Shown here: in pieces, positions 45,528 through 54,198 of the stretch | Position numbering within the stretch: position 1 is the stretch's first letter | Layout: every line of letters starts with the position of its first letter | Origin: Streptomyces sp. ML-6 | GTDB taxonomy: Bacteria; Actinomycetota; Actinomycetes; Streptomycetales; Streptomycetaceae | Reading direction: 5' to 3' | Assembly (NCBI RefSeq): GCF_030116705.1 | Contig: NZ_JAOTIK010000001.1 | Coordinates: forward strand, 2,751,001 to 2,815,000 | Length of the DNA stretch: 64,000 nt | The notes under the pieces: generated by a model | What the model was told of the DNA's origin: nothing | The model's input: the letters and a program-made list of their open reading frames with translations, nothing else | Database searches by the model: none | Program-made: the position numbers and the translations under genes

Positions 45528-46703
45528 ATGACCTCTGTGCCGCCTCCCGCCGTCGAACTCTCCGCCGACCAGGCGCGCAGGATCGCCCTGCGTGCCCAGG
45601 GCTTCCTGGGCGCCCCGGCCCGCCGGGCCGGCGTGCCGGGCGTGCTGCGGCATCTCGGCGCCGTGCAGCTCGACACGATCTCGGTGCTCGCGCGGTCGCA
45701 CGAGCTGATTCCGTACGCCCGCCTCGGCGCGGTCGGCCGACGCACGATCGAGGAGGCGTACTGGTCGGGCGGCCGCGCCTTCGAGTACTGGTCGCACGCG
45801 GCCTGCATCCTGCCGGTCGAGGAGTGGCCGCACTTCGCGTTCCGCCGGCGCGCCTACCGCTCGCGCCCGCAGTGGCACCACGAGCTGCCGGACGGCGTGT
45901 ACGAGACGGTGATCAAGCAGTTGCGCGCCGAGGGTCCGCTGACGGCGACGGAGCTGGGCGGCGCGAAGAACGGCGGCGAGTGGTGGGACTGGTCGGGGTC
46001 GAAGGTCGCCGTCGAGCGCGCCCTGATGTACGGCGAGGTGGTGTGCACCGAGCGACGCGGCTGGAAGCGGGTGTACGACCTCGCCGAGCGGGCCCTGCCC
46101 GATGCCGTGCTGCACGACGACCTGGACGACAAGGAGTGCCTGCGGCGGCTGGTCGCGCTCGCGGGCCAATCCCTGGGGGTGGGCACCCGGGCGGACATCG
46201 CGGACTACCACCGGTTGAAGGGCGAGCAGTTCGACGCGGTGGTGGCGGACTCCGGGCTGGTGCCGGTGACGGTGCGGGGCTGGGCGAAGCCCGCCTGGGC
46301 GGACCCGGCGGCGCTGGCCTCGGAGCCGCGCGGCCGACACCGTACGACCTTGTTGTCGCCGTTCGACTCGCTGATCTGGGAGCGGGCGCGCACCGAGCGG
46401 ATCTTCGGTTTCACCCACCGCCTGGAGGCGTACGTCCCCAAGCCCAAGCGGGTCCACGGCTACTTCGCGATGCCGCTGCTGGCGGGCGGGAGGCTGCGGG
46501 GCCGGGTGGACCCGGCGCGTGAGGGCAGCACGCTGGTCGCCCGGCAGGTGTCCCTGGAGAGCGGGAAGGCCGTGGTGCCGATGGCCGAGGCGCTGGTGGA
46601 GGCCGCGTCCTGGGTCGGCTGCACGGACGTCCGGCTGGAGCGGGTCGACGCGCCGGAACTGCGTGAACCGCTCGCCCGGGAAATCGCCCGCGCCCTGGCG
46701 TGA
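45528..46703 (+). CDS. YcaQ-family DNA glycosylase (winged-helix, HTH_42)
   Basis: A 391-residue member of the AlkZ/YcaQ family, which cut damaged bases, including interstrand crosslinks, out of DNA using tandem winged-helix folds. Near the N-terminus 'GVLRHLGAVQLDTISVLARSH' contains Gln-Leu-Asp; I recall Q-x-D as the catalytic signature of the YcaQ-like branch (Q-x-Q for AlkZ itself). Later features fit: 'RAFEYWSHAACILPVEEWPHF', 'LLSPFDSLIWERARTERIFGF', and the C-terminal 'GYFAMPLLAGGRLRGRVD'. No antibiotic cluster is adjacent, so housekeeping crosslink repair is more likely than self-resistance. ATG at 45528 (MTSVPPPAVEL) is preferred over one eight codons earlier. Confidence 0.87.
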   Translation: MTSVPPPAVELSADQARRIALRAQGFLGAPARRAGVPGVLRHLGAVQLDTISVLARSHELIPYARLGAVGRRTIEEAYWSGGRAFEYWSHAACILPVEEWPHFAFRRRAYRSRPQWHHELPDGVYETVIKQLRAEGPLTATELGGAKNGGEWWDWSGSKVAVERALMYGEVVCTERRGWKRVYDLAERALPDAVLHDDLDDKECLRRLVALAGQSLGVGTRADIADYHRLKGEQFDAVVADSGLVPVTVRGWAKPAWADPAALASEPRGRHRTTLLSPFDSLIWERARTERIFGFTHRLEAYVPKPKRVHGYFAMPLLAGGRLRGRVDPAREGSTLVARQVSLESGKAVVPMAEALVEAASWVGCTDVRLERVDAPELREPLAREIARALA

Positions 46704-46752
46704 GCGCGGCCGTCTCCTTGCCCGGCGCTTTACCTTTTTCCCGTACGGCCTC

Positions 46753-46822
46753 TTGTTCCGGTACCACCCTTTGTTCCGGCACCGTCCCTTGTTCCGGCAC
46801 CGTCTCTTGCCGGTGCCCGGTC
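46753..46822. repeat. 18-base tandem repeats downstream of the glycosylase gene
   Basis: Three copies of TTGTTCCGGCACCGTCCC-like units (46753, 46771, 46789) and a degenerate fourth, in the noncoding gap between converging genes. Confidence 0.75.
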
Positions 46823-46881
46823 CTTGGCCCGGCGTGGTTCCGTCCGGTCCTGTCGTCGTGGCCCGTCCCGCCGTGGTCGGG

Positions 46882-47634
46882 TCACCTGATCTCCAGGATC
46901 TTCTCCCGCATGGCATAGACGACGGCTTCCATCCTGGAGTGCAGCTGCAGCTTCTCCAGAATGTTGCGGACGTGGTTCTTCACGGTGTTCTCGGAAATGA
47001 ACAGTTCCTTCGCGATATCGCGATTGTTCATGCCCGTGGCGACGAGTTTGAGGACTTCGAGCTCCCGGTCGGTGAGCCGGGGCGCGGGAACCAGCCTGCG
47101 TTCGTCGGTCCGCTGGATCATCGACTTGAACTCGGTGAGCAGTTTGGACGCCATGGAGGGGCTGATCTGGGACTGCCCGTCGGCGACCGCGCGAATTGCC
47201 GTGGCCACCTCGTCCGTGGAGATCTCCTTGAGGAGGTAGCCGGTGGCGCCGGCCTTGATCGCGTCGTAGAGGTCGGCCTCCTCGTCACTGATCGTCAGCA
47301 TGATGATCTTCGCGCTCGGGGCCACCTCCTTGATCGCCGTGCAGGCCTCGATCCCGCCGCGCTTGGGCATCCGCACGTCCATCAGCACGATGTCGGGCAG
47401 CAGGTCGGCGGCCTTGTCGACCGCTTCCGACCCGTCTCCGGCCTCGCCGACGACCTGGATGTCCTCCTCCTGGGCGAGGACGATCTCCAGGCCTCTGCGG
47501 AAGAGCGCGTGGTCGTCCACCACGAGGACCCGGATCGGCTCCTTGCGGAAACCGTTGTCCGCGTCCGGGCCGCAGGCCCCCGCGATGTCGTCGGCGTCAT
47601 TCGCGTCACGCACGGGTCCGAAGGCGTCCGCCAT
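46882..47634 (-). CDS. NarL/LuxR-family two-component response regulator
   Basis: A 250-residue regulator. After a loose 30-residue N-terminus comes a receiver domain (IRVLVVDDHALFRRGLEIVL; phosphoacceptor Asp in DIVLMDVRMPKRGG; IIMLTISDEE; Lys in AGATGYLLKEIS) and a LuxR helix-turn-helix (LTDRELEVLKLVATGMNNRDIAKELFISENTVKNHVRNIL). No sensor kinase is adjacent, so it is an orphan regulator locally. The ATG giving MADAFGPVRD has an ideal site AGGGGGAGG at 4-5 bases. It lies downstream of hpf on the same strand, with a hairpin between. Confidence 0.92.
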   Translation of the reverse strand: MADAFGPVRDANDADDIAGACGPDADNGFRKEPIRVLVVDDHALFRRGLEIVLAQEEDIQVVGEAGDGSEAVDKAADLLPDIVLMDVRMPKRGGIEACTAIKEVAPSAKIIMLTISDEEADLYDAIKAGATGYLLKEISTDEVATAIRAVADGQSQISPSMASKLLTEFKSMIQRTDERRLVPAPRLTDRELEVLKLVATGMNNRDIAKELFISENTVKNHVRNILEKLQLHSRMEAVVYAMREKILEIR

Positions 47635-47769
47635 CGTTCCTCCCCCTGAAGGCCATGGCCTGAAGTTCACAAGCAGTCCGCCAACGGCAGTTCACGGAGC
47701 ACCGGTTGGCTTGGGACGCCATGATTCCATGCCCGGACGCCGGAGCGGTGATCATGTGACCGCGCACGG

Positions 47770-47804
47770 GTGCCCCTGGGAGCGCACAGGCGTTCCAGGG
47801 GCAC
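47770..47804 (-). terminator. Hairpin terminator after hpf
   Basis: A 10-bp perfect stem (GTGCCCCTGG with CCAGGGGCAC) extended by partly paired bases lies 16 bases past the hpf stop. No T run. Confidence 0.55.
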
Positions 47805-47819
47805 CGCGAAAGCGTGGCG

Positions 47820-48509
47820 TCAGCCGCCGAGCGCGCCGCCTGCGCCACCGGCCTCGTCGGCGGCCAGCGGGTCGGTCCTCAGATGGATGACACCGTAGTC
47901 ATAGGCGTGCCGCCGGTAGACGACACTGGGTTCCTTGGTCTCGGAGTCGACGAACAGGTAGAAGTCGTGCCCGACCAACTCCATTTCGTAGAGCGCCTGA
48001 TCGAGCGACATCGGCGCGGCGACGTGCGTCTTCTCACGCATCACCAGCGGGCCCTCGCCCTGGATCTCCAGCGGGCCGAACCTGGTGGTGGGCACGGACT
48101 CGGCCGTCTCACTGGCGATCAGGTCGCCCTCGCCGTTGAACGACGCCGCGTCCGGCACGTTCTCGGCGACCTCGGCAGCGGGAATGCGGCCGTTGCCACG
48201 GCGGCTGTAGCGCTTGTCGTGCTGCTTGCGCAGCCGCGCCTCCAGCTTGCCGGTGGCCAGGTCCAGCGCTGCGTACGGGTCGCCTGCGGCCGCTTCCGCC
48301 CGGATGACCGGACCGCGCGAGCGGAGCGTGATCTCCACCCGGTCGGAACGGTCGGCCTGACGGGGATTCGGCTCCTTGGACACCTCGACGTCGAGGCTGA
48401 TCACCTTGCCGTCGAACTTCTGGATCTTGTCCAGCTTCAGCTTCTCGGCCACGTGCTTGCGGAACCGCTCGGGCACCTCGGTCTTGCGGCCCTTGACGAC
48501 GATGTCCAC
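47820..48509 (-). CDS. hpf: Long-form ribosome hibernation promoting factor (HPF/RaiA)
   Basis: A 229-residue protein. The N-terminal S30AE domain (VDIVVKGRKTEVPERFRKHV and on to KLEARLRKQHDKRYSRRG) sits in the decoding centre; the C-terminal domain (PMSLDQALYEMELVGHDFYLFVD, ending VVYRRHAYDYGVIHLRTD) dimerises 70S ribosomes into inactive 100S particles in long-form HPFs. The start is GTG at 48509 with GGAG eight bases upstream; longer frames have unlikely composition. Expression probably responds to growth arrest, but I could not assign a promoter in the 323 bases upstream. Confidence 0.93.
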   Translation of the reverse strand: MDIVVKGRKTEVPERFRKHVAEKLKLDKIQKFDGKVISLDVEVSKEPNPRQADRSDRVEITLRSRGPVIRAEAAAGDPYAALDLATGKLEARLRKQHDKRYSRRGNGRIPAAEVAENVPDAASFNGEGDLIASETAESVPTTRFGPLEIQGEGPLVMREKTHVAAPMSLDQALYEMELVGHDFYLFVDSETKEPSVVYRRHAYDYGVIHLRTDPLAADEAGGAGGALGG

Positions 48510-48832
48510 GCAGAACTCCGTTCCCGGAAAGCCCCGCTCAGCGGCGGAGCATCTCCCTTTTGCACCAGGCTCCGGTGACGACCGGAGCCGCGGACTCGGT
48601 GACTTCCACCTCCTCCTCCCCCAACGGCGGGGACTCCACCCCACCGAATTCCCAGCCATGGGCTACTGGTGAGTTACCTGCCCGAAACCTGGTGGTGCAT
48701 TCGTCGAGGTCCGGCATTCACCATTCCTCACAACCGAACATAGCCTGTTCTGCCGGTTGTCGGCACCCGCTACTCGCGCGTACCTCCGTTCCGGGTTTTT
48801 ACTCACTCACTACCTGCAACGATGCAAGTTCA
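48510..48832. other. Intergenic region upstream of hpf
   Basis: No gene seen. This is one of the less GC-rich stretches of the window. It must hold the hpf promoter and the end of the comF transcript. Possible -10-like TATGTT (minus strand) has no convincing -35. Confidence 0.5.
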
Positions 48833-49558
48833 TCAAGAGTTCCGGTTTATTTCGAAGGCCGCGGGAGATACTGCGACAACAGCCGCCTGCCCGGCGCCGG
48901 AAACAGCTGTCGCGCGCCCGCCCGCCGCACCGACCGCCCGTGCCGCCTCGGCGAGCGAGGCCCCCGTCGTCAGAAGATCGTCCACCAGCACCACCCTCCC
49001 GGTCCCGAGCAGTCGTTCGCCCCCGGCCACGACCTCCAGGGCCCCCGCCAGATTCACCTGCCGCTGCCGGGCCCCCAGTCCCGCCTGGTCGGCCACCGGA
49101 CGCCGCTGGCGCAGCACCGCGGCCACCCGGGCACCGGTGCCGCCGCGTCTCAGCTCTCCCGCCGCGGCCAGCGCGATCCGGCGCGTCGGGTCATGGCCCC
49201 GCGCAGCCACCGCCCGCCGTGCCGAGGGCACGGGAACCAGCAGCAGCGGGCCGTCGCCGCCCACCCGTCCCGCCCCGGCCCGTACGGCACCCGCCAACGC
49301 CTGGCCGAGCGCGCCGGCCAGTCCCAGCGCGCCCCGCTCCTTGTGGGCCAGGAGCACCGCCCGCACCGCTCTCTCGTACGCCGCCGCCGCATGCACCACC
49401 GGCAGGCCCGCGGGCTCCGGCACGGGTCTCACCCGGCGCGGTGCCCCGCCGAGAAGTTCCGCACGGCACTCCTCGCACAGCTCCGCGCGCGGCCTGCCAC
49501 AACCACCGCAGGAAACCGGCAGGATCAGCCCGGAGATCTCCCGCCACCACCCCCGCAT
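48833..49558 (-). CDS. ComF-family phosphoribosyltransferase-like protein
   Basis: 241 residues. The N-terminal zinc-binding region has paired cysteines (CGGCGRPRAELCEECRAEL), a feature of ComF proteins, followed by a PRTase fold with the PRPP loop VVLVDDLLTTGAS near the C-terminus. ComF proteins are linked to DNA uptake in competent bacteria; the role in Streptomyces is unclear. ATG at 49558 (MRGWWREISG) is preferred, with GTGGAGTC before it. It follows lpqB by about 70 bases and probably belongs to the mtrA-mtrB-lpqB transcript. Confidence 0.88.
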   Translation of the reverse strand: MRGWWREISGLILPVSCGGCGRPRAELCEECRAELLGGAPRRVRPVPEPAGLPVVHAAAAYERAVRAVLLAHKERGALGLAGALGQALAGAVRAGAGRVGGDGPLLLVPVPSARRAVAARGHDPTRRIALAAAGELRRGGTGARVAAVLRQRRPVADQAGLGARQRQVNLAGALEVVAGGERLLGTGRVVLVDDLLTTGASLAEAARAVGAAGGRATAVSGAGQAAVVAVSPAAFEINRNS

Positions 49559-49627
49559 GACTCCACTGTGCCCTCCGGGAGGAAAGTCGGCCACCCCTGT
49601 GGAAAACGCGGGCGGGGCTTGCGGAAC

Positions 49628-51493
49628 TCAGCCCGGGTAGACCAGCGAGGACCCCTTCTTGACCACTGTCTGCCAGTTGTCGCCGGGCGACAGCTTCACG
49701 ATCCCGTCGCTCGACGTGGCCGCCATCAGCGGAAGCTGCTCGTCGTCCGCCGCCGCGACCGACGAGACCTGGTTCACGCCGGGCAGGGCGCCCGACGCGG
49801 ACGTCGAACCGTCCGCCTGGACGTAGCGCACCTGCTGCACGCCGCCCTCCTCCTTGCCGACCACCACGAGCCGGCTGCGGCCCGACCACGACATCGCGGT
49901 CACGTCCGTCAGCTGGGGTGCGGCCTGGCGCAGCTGCACCACCGACACCTGTTGCCCGGACTCCGGCCCGCGCCGCTCGATCCGGCCGATCTTCAGGGTG
50001 TTGCGGCCGTCCCGGGTCACGAGCAGGGCGATCCGCACCCCGTCCGCGGACACCCGCAGCGCCTCGATCCGGCCCTCGCCCAGGTCGGGCACGGCAACCT
50101 CCCGAGGCTTGCCGGTACCCCCGTCCAGCAGCAGCAACCGGGGATTGTCGGGATCCCGGTCGGCCACCCAGAGGTCGCCACTGCCGTCCCAGCTCGGCGC
50201 CGACAGCCGGTTCTTCATGCTGTGGGCCCGGCTGGTCACCAAGGGGGCGGGGAGCTCTTCGTCCGAGACGATGGACGTGACGTAGAGCGCCGATCCGTCG
50301 CGCGAGACCGCCGCCGCCGACTGCTCGTCCCGGGCCACACCGATCACGCTCATCGGTATCGGGCCGTTGCCGAGGGGACCGGCCACGGCCTCCGGGGTGC
50401 CGCTCCCCTTGGTGCTGCCGGGGATCCGTTCCACGTGCCCCTTGTCGTCGACGAAGTACTGGCTGTCCGGGCCGCTCGACGAACCGTCGGGGGTGAACTC
50501 CTCCGCCTGGTCCGCCCCGAGCGCGCACAGCGTGGAGCCGTCCGAACGCTGCAGCTCGACCTGCTCGACCCGAGCCGACGTCAGATCCCGCAGGGTGTAG
50601 AGGACCTGCGAGGCCATCATGCGGCAGGACCGCTGGCCGACCCCGTCCGCCTTCTTGTTCAGCGGCACCTTCAGTACGTTGCGGTCGTCGGGTGCCAGGG
50701 AGGTGACGCCCTTCTTCAGCTCCGTGCCCGGGGGGAACCGGGATCCGACCACGGGCCGCAGCCAGTTGGTCGGTCCCGCGAGGAGGCTGCGGACGGACTG
50801 GGTCACGGTGTCCATCCCCGTGACGGGATCCGTCCGGCTGCGGAGGTAGACGGGGTCGGCCACCAGGGTCGATGGCACCGTCTTCCGTTCCGTCGCGAAG
50901 TAGTACTTGTTGACGGACCGGAAGAGGCGCTTGAAGTCCGACTGCCCGAGCAGGAGGCCGTCCGGCACGCGGTCGATCCGCCACTCCTTGCCCTCCGGCC
51001 CGTCCTCCTTCACCACGTGCAGGGTCTGGCTGTAGTCGGCGGGGGCGAGCGGCTGGTAGACGTCCTGGGCGTCGACCGTCGCCACCCTCGTGCCGGTCAG
51101 GGTGTAGGTGACCTCGGTGATGTTGCGGTCGCCGTCCCGGACGGGACGGTCCTTCCGGTTCGGCGCCTTGCTGAGCACGGTGGTGAAGGCGCCCGGATTC
51201 CAGTTCTTGGCCGCCTCCTTCGTCAGGTACTTGCGGGTCGTCCTGAACTCCGAGTCGTCACTGGTCATCGACTCCAGGAAACCGTCGACCACTTCGTCGG
51301 TGGTGGCGTTGTCACGCGGCGCGACGGCGTACACCTGCACCTGGGAGTCGCCCGGCTGCGAGGCGTCGACGGCCTTGACGTCCCCGGTGACGGGCATCGA
51401 GCTGCACGCGGACAGCAGCACCGCGCCACATCCGAGCAGCACGAGCAGTGCCGGCACACGCCCACGGCCGTCCCTGCGACGGTCAGCGCCCAC
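49628..51493 (-). CDS. lpqB: Lipoprotein LpqB, partner of MtrB
   Basis: A 621-residue lipoprotein. The signal peptide ends LLSAC with the lipidated cysteine at residue 30. Next comes a GerMN-like domain (EFRTTRKYLTKEAAKNWNPG region), then a beta-propeller-like C-terminal half with repeated 'D-x-x-x-L-W-V-A' and 'S-x-D-G' blades. In mycobacteria LpqB interacts with the sensor MtrB and tunes the MtrAB system (known). The start is GTG at 51493, three bases after the mtrB stop, so translation is coupled. The gene order mtrA-mtrB-lpqB is the conserved actinobacterial arrangement. Confidence 0.96.
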   Translation of the reverse strand: MGADRRRDGRGRVPALLVLLGCGAVLLSACSSMPVTGDVKAVDASQPGDSQVQVYAVAPRDNATTDEVVDGFLESMTSDDSEFRTTRKYLTKEAAKNWNPGAFTTVLSKAPNRKDRPVRDGDRNITEVTYTLTGTRVATVDAQDVYQPLAPADYSQTLHVVKEDGPEGKEWRIDRVPDGLLLGQSDFKRLFRSVNKYYFATERKTVPSTLVADPVYLRSRTDPVTGMDTVTQSVRSLLAGPTNWLRPVVGSRFPPGTELKKGVTSLAPDDRNVLKVPLNKKADGVGQRSCRMMASQVLYTLRDLTSARVEQVELQRSDGSTLCALGADQAEEFTPDGSSSGPDSQYFVDDKGHVERIPGSTKGSGTPEAVAGPLGNGPIPMSVIGVARDEQSAAAVSRDGSALYVTSIVSDEELPAPLVTSRAHSMKNRLSAPSWDGSGDLWVADRDPDNPRLLLLDGGTGKPREVAVPDLGEGRIEALRVSADGVRIALLVTRDGRNTLKIGRIERRGPESGQQVSVVQLRQAAPQLTDVTAMSWSGRSRLVVVGKEEGGVQQVRYVQADGSTSASGALPGVNQVSSVAAADDEQLPLMAATSSDGIVKLSPGDNWQTVVKKGSSLVYPG

Positions 51494-51496
51494 GAT

Positions 51497-53503
51497 TCAT
51501 GCCCCTTGCTCCGAATCCTGCACCACCGTGTCCAATTCGCCGCCCGGCCGGTCCTCGGCGGGCCGCGCGACCACGCGGGCGCCACTGCCGGGAAGGGCCG
51601 CCGGATGCACCGAGGCAGGTGCCGTCCGCGGCGCCGCGGGGGTCCTCGGCGGCCCGGGCAGGGCGGGCCGGTCGGCGCCGCCGGACTGGCTCGGCACGGC
51701 CGTCAGCCGGTGCCCGTTCTCCGCCCCGGCCCCGTTCCGCCCGGAGTTCTCCCGGTTGCGCCGGGAGTCCTCGGGCTCCAGCGGTATCGGCGAGCCGCGC
51801 AGCGGTTCGTCCGCCGTGCGCGGCAGCGTCAGCCGGAACTGCGAGCCGCCGCCCGGCTCGCCCCACGCCTGCAACCAGCCGCCGTGCAGCCGGGCGTCCT
51901 CCACCGCGATGGAGAGCCCGAGACCGGTGCCCCCGGTCGTACGGGCCCGGGCCGGGTCGGCCCGCCAGAACCGGTTGAACACCCGGGTCGCCTCGCCGGG
52001 CTTGAGCCCGACCCCGTAGTCCCGGACGGCCACGGCGACCGCTCCCCCAGCGGCCCCCATCCGCACCACGACGTCCCGTCCCTCGCCGTGCTCGACGGCG
52101 TTGACCACGAGGTTGCGCAGCACCCGCTCGACCCGCCGCGCGTCGGCCTCCGCTATCACCGGCTGCTCGTCGCCGACCACCCGGATCCGGGTGCCCTTGC
52201 ACTCGGCCAGCGGCTCGGCCCCGCCGATCACCCGCTGCACCACCTGGCGCAGGTCTATCGGCTCGGCCTCCAGCGCCGCGGCGCCCGCGTCGAACCGGCT
52301 GATCTCCAGGAGGTCGGAGAGCAGCGACTCGAACCGGTCGAGCTGGTCCCCGAGCAGTTCCGCGGAGCGCGCCGTCACGGGGTCGAAGTCGCTGCGGGCC
52401 TCGTGGATGACATCGGCGGCCATCCGTACGGTGGTCAGCGGTGTCCGCAGCTCGTGGGAGACGTCGGAGACGAAGCGCCGCTGCATCCGGGAGAGCTCCT
52501 CCAGCTGCTGGATCTTCAGCTGGAGGTTCTGCGCCATCTTGTTGAAGGCCTCGCCGAGCCGGGCGATGTCGTCCTCGCCGGTGACCTTCATCCGCTCCTG
52601 GAGCCGGCCGGCGGAGAGCCGCTCGGCGATGCCCGCCGCCATCCGCACGGGCGTGACGACCTGCCGCACCACGAACCAGGCGATGGCCCCGAGCAGTACG
52701 ACCACGAACAGGCCCGCCGTCGCCAGCGTGGTCATGACCAGCGTCAACGACTTCTCCTCCTGCGTCAGCGGGAAGAGGTAGTAGAGCTGGTACGGGTTGT
52801 GGTCGATGTCGTAGAGCCGCTTGCCCACGACGAGGCCGGGCTGCGGTTCCTGCTCGCCGGACTCGTACTCGATCAGGGAGTACGTCTGGAACGCCCCCTG
52901 GCCCTTGTTCACGGAGTCCCGCAGCTTCTGCGGGATGCTCGCCGCGTTCACGCTCCCCGATCCGCGCGGCGCCCGGGTGTCCTCGTCGGCGCTGAGCGCG
53001 ACCACGTGGAAGGCGTTCTTCCCGCCGCTGGCGAGTTGGTCGACGAGCTCGGTCCGCCAGGAGTTGTTGGCCGTGCCGCCGTCCGTCGTGCCGCCGCCCT
53101 GGCCACCGGGGGCGAGCGGGGCGTTCGCCTTCTCCTGGGCCGCGGCGAAACCGCCGGCGGCCTGGGTCTGGGCGGCCTTGCCCTTGGCCTCGAGCAGGCC
53201 GTTGCGCACCTGCCCGATCACGACCAGGCCGAGGAGCAGCACCACGCCCAGCGACATGAGCAGCGTGCCGGCGACGACCCGCAGCTGGATGTTGCGCCGC
53301 CACAGCCGCACGACGGGCAGCAGCGGACGGCGCACCCAGCGCATCAGCAGGCGCGGCACGGGACCGCCGGGCGCCCGGTCGTGGAACAACCGGCCGCCCT
53401 GAAGAAGGCGCCCGACCTGGGACGCCTTGTTTCCTGGGCCGGCACCCCGCTCCGCACGGGCTCCCGGCTCCCCGGGCTGCGGAGCAGCGTTACCCAGGGT
53501 CAT
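51497..53503 (-). CDS. mtrB: Sensor histidine kinase MtrB
   Basis: A 668-residue membrane sensor. Two membrane helices (about 75-97 and 240-262) bracket an extracellular domain; HAMP follows (about 263-315), then HisKA with the phospho-His in QRRFVSDVSHELRTPL, and the ATPase domain with the N box (VERVLRNLVVNAVEHG) and G boxes (VRDYGVGL; GGTGLGLSI). The C-terminus after the kinase is a Pro/Gly-rich tail. MtrAB controls cell wall, division and development genes in actinobacteria. The ATG comes one base after the mtrA stop. Confidence 0.96.
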   Translation of the reverse strand: MTLGNAAPQPGEPGARAERGAGPGNKASQVGRLLQGGRLFHDRAPGGPVPRLLMRWVRRPLLPVVRLWRRNIQLRVVAGTLLMSLGVVLLLGLVVIGQVRNGLLEAKGKAAQTQAAGGFAAAQEKANAPLAPGGQGGGTTDGGTANNSWRTELVDQLASGGKNAFHVVALSADEDTRAPRGSGSVNAASIPQKLRDSVNKGQGAFQTYSLIEYESGEQEPQPGLVVGKRLYDIDHNPYQLYYLFPLTQEEKSLTLVMTTLATAGLFVVVLLGAIAWFVVRQVVTPVRMAAGIAERLSAGRLQERMKVTGEDDIARLGEAFNKMAQNLQLKIQQLEELSRMQRRFVSDVSHELRTPLTTVRMAADVIHEARSDFDPVTARSAELLGDQLDRFESLLSDLLEISRFDAGAAALEAEPIDLRQVVQRVIGGAEPLAECKGTRIRVVGDEQPVIAEADARRVERVLRNLVVNAVEHGEGRDVVVRMGAAGGAVAVAVRDYGVGLKPGEATRVFNRFWRADPARARTTGGTGLGLSIAVEDARLHGGWLQAWGEPGGGSQFRLTLPRTADEPLRGSPIPLEPEDSRRNRENSGRNGAGAENGHRLTAVPSQSGGADRPALPGPPRTPAAPRTAPASVHPAALPGSGARVVARPAEDRPGGELDTVVQDSEQGA

Positions 53504-53504
53504 G

Positions 53505-54194
53505 TCAGCTCGGTCCGGCCTTGTAGCCGACTCCTCGGACGGTCACCACGATCTCCGGCCGCTCCGGGTCCTTCTCGACCTTGGAGCGCAGCCGCTGAAC
53601 GTGCACGTTCACCAGCCGGGTGTCGGCGGCGTGGCGGTATCCCCACACCTGCTCCAGCAGCACCTCGCGGGTGAAGACCTGCCACGGCTTGCGGGCGAGC
53701 GCGACCAGCAGGTCGAACTCCAACGGGGTGAGGGCGATCGACTGCCCATCCCGCTTCACCGAGTGCCCGGCCACGTCGATGACCAGGTCACCGATGGCGA
53801 GCTGCTCGGGCGCCGGCTCCTCGGACCTGCGCAGTCGGGCCCTGATCCGGGCGACCAGTTCCTTGGGCTTGAACGGCTTGACTATGTAGTCGTCGGCCCC
53901 GGATTCCAGGCCCACCACCACGTCGACCGTGTCGCTCTTGGCCGTGAGCATGACGATCGGCACACCCGACTCGGCCCTGATCAGTCTGCAGACCTCGATG
54001 CCGTCCCTGCCGGGCAGCATGAGATCCAGCAGGACCAGGTCCGGCTTGGCCTCACGAAATGCGGCAAGTGCCTTGTCGCCGTCCGCTACGAACGACGGCT
54101 CAAACCCTTCACCACGCAGCACAATCCCGAGCATCTCGGCCAGTGCGGTGTCGTCGTCGACGACAAGGACTCGTCCCTTCATAATCGACATCAT
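53505..54194 (-). CDS. mtrA: Response regulator MtrA
   Basis: A 229-residue OmpR-type regulator. Receiver: RVLVVDDDTALAEMLG; phosphoacceptor Asp in LVLLDLMLPGRDG; switch Thr in VMLTAKSD; Lys in DDYIVKPFKPKEL. The winged-helix output domain has ALTPLEFDLLVALARKPWQVFTREVLLEQVWGY and the C-terminal hairpin VVTVRGVGYKAGPS. It is nearly letter-perfect to MtrA of other Streptomyces as I remember it. The ATG starts only 4 bases after the mtnA stop and has no good ribosome site, so coupling to mtnA is likely; an internal ATG (MKGRVLV) is an alternative. Confidence 0.97.
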   Translation of the reverse strand: MMSIMKGRVLVVDDDTALAEMLGIVLRGEGFEPSFVADGDKALAAFREAKPDLVLLDLMLPGRDGIEVCRLIRAESGVPIVMLTAKSDTVDVVVGLESGADDYIVKPFKPKELVARIRARLRRSEEPAPEQLAIGDLVIDVAGHSVKRDGQSIALTPLEFDLLVALARKPWQVFTREVLLEQVWGYRHAADTRLVNVHVQRLRSKVEKDPERPEIVVTVRGVGYKAGPS

Positions 54195-54198
54195 CCCA

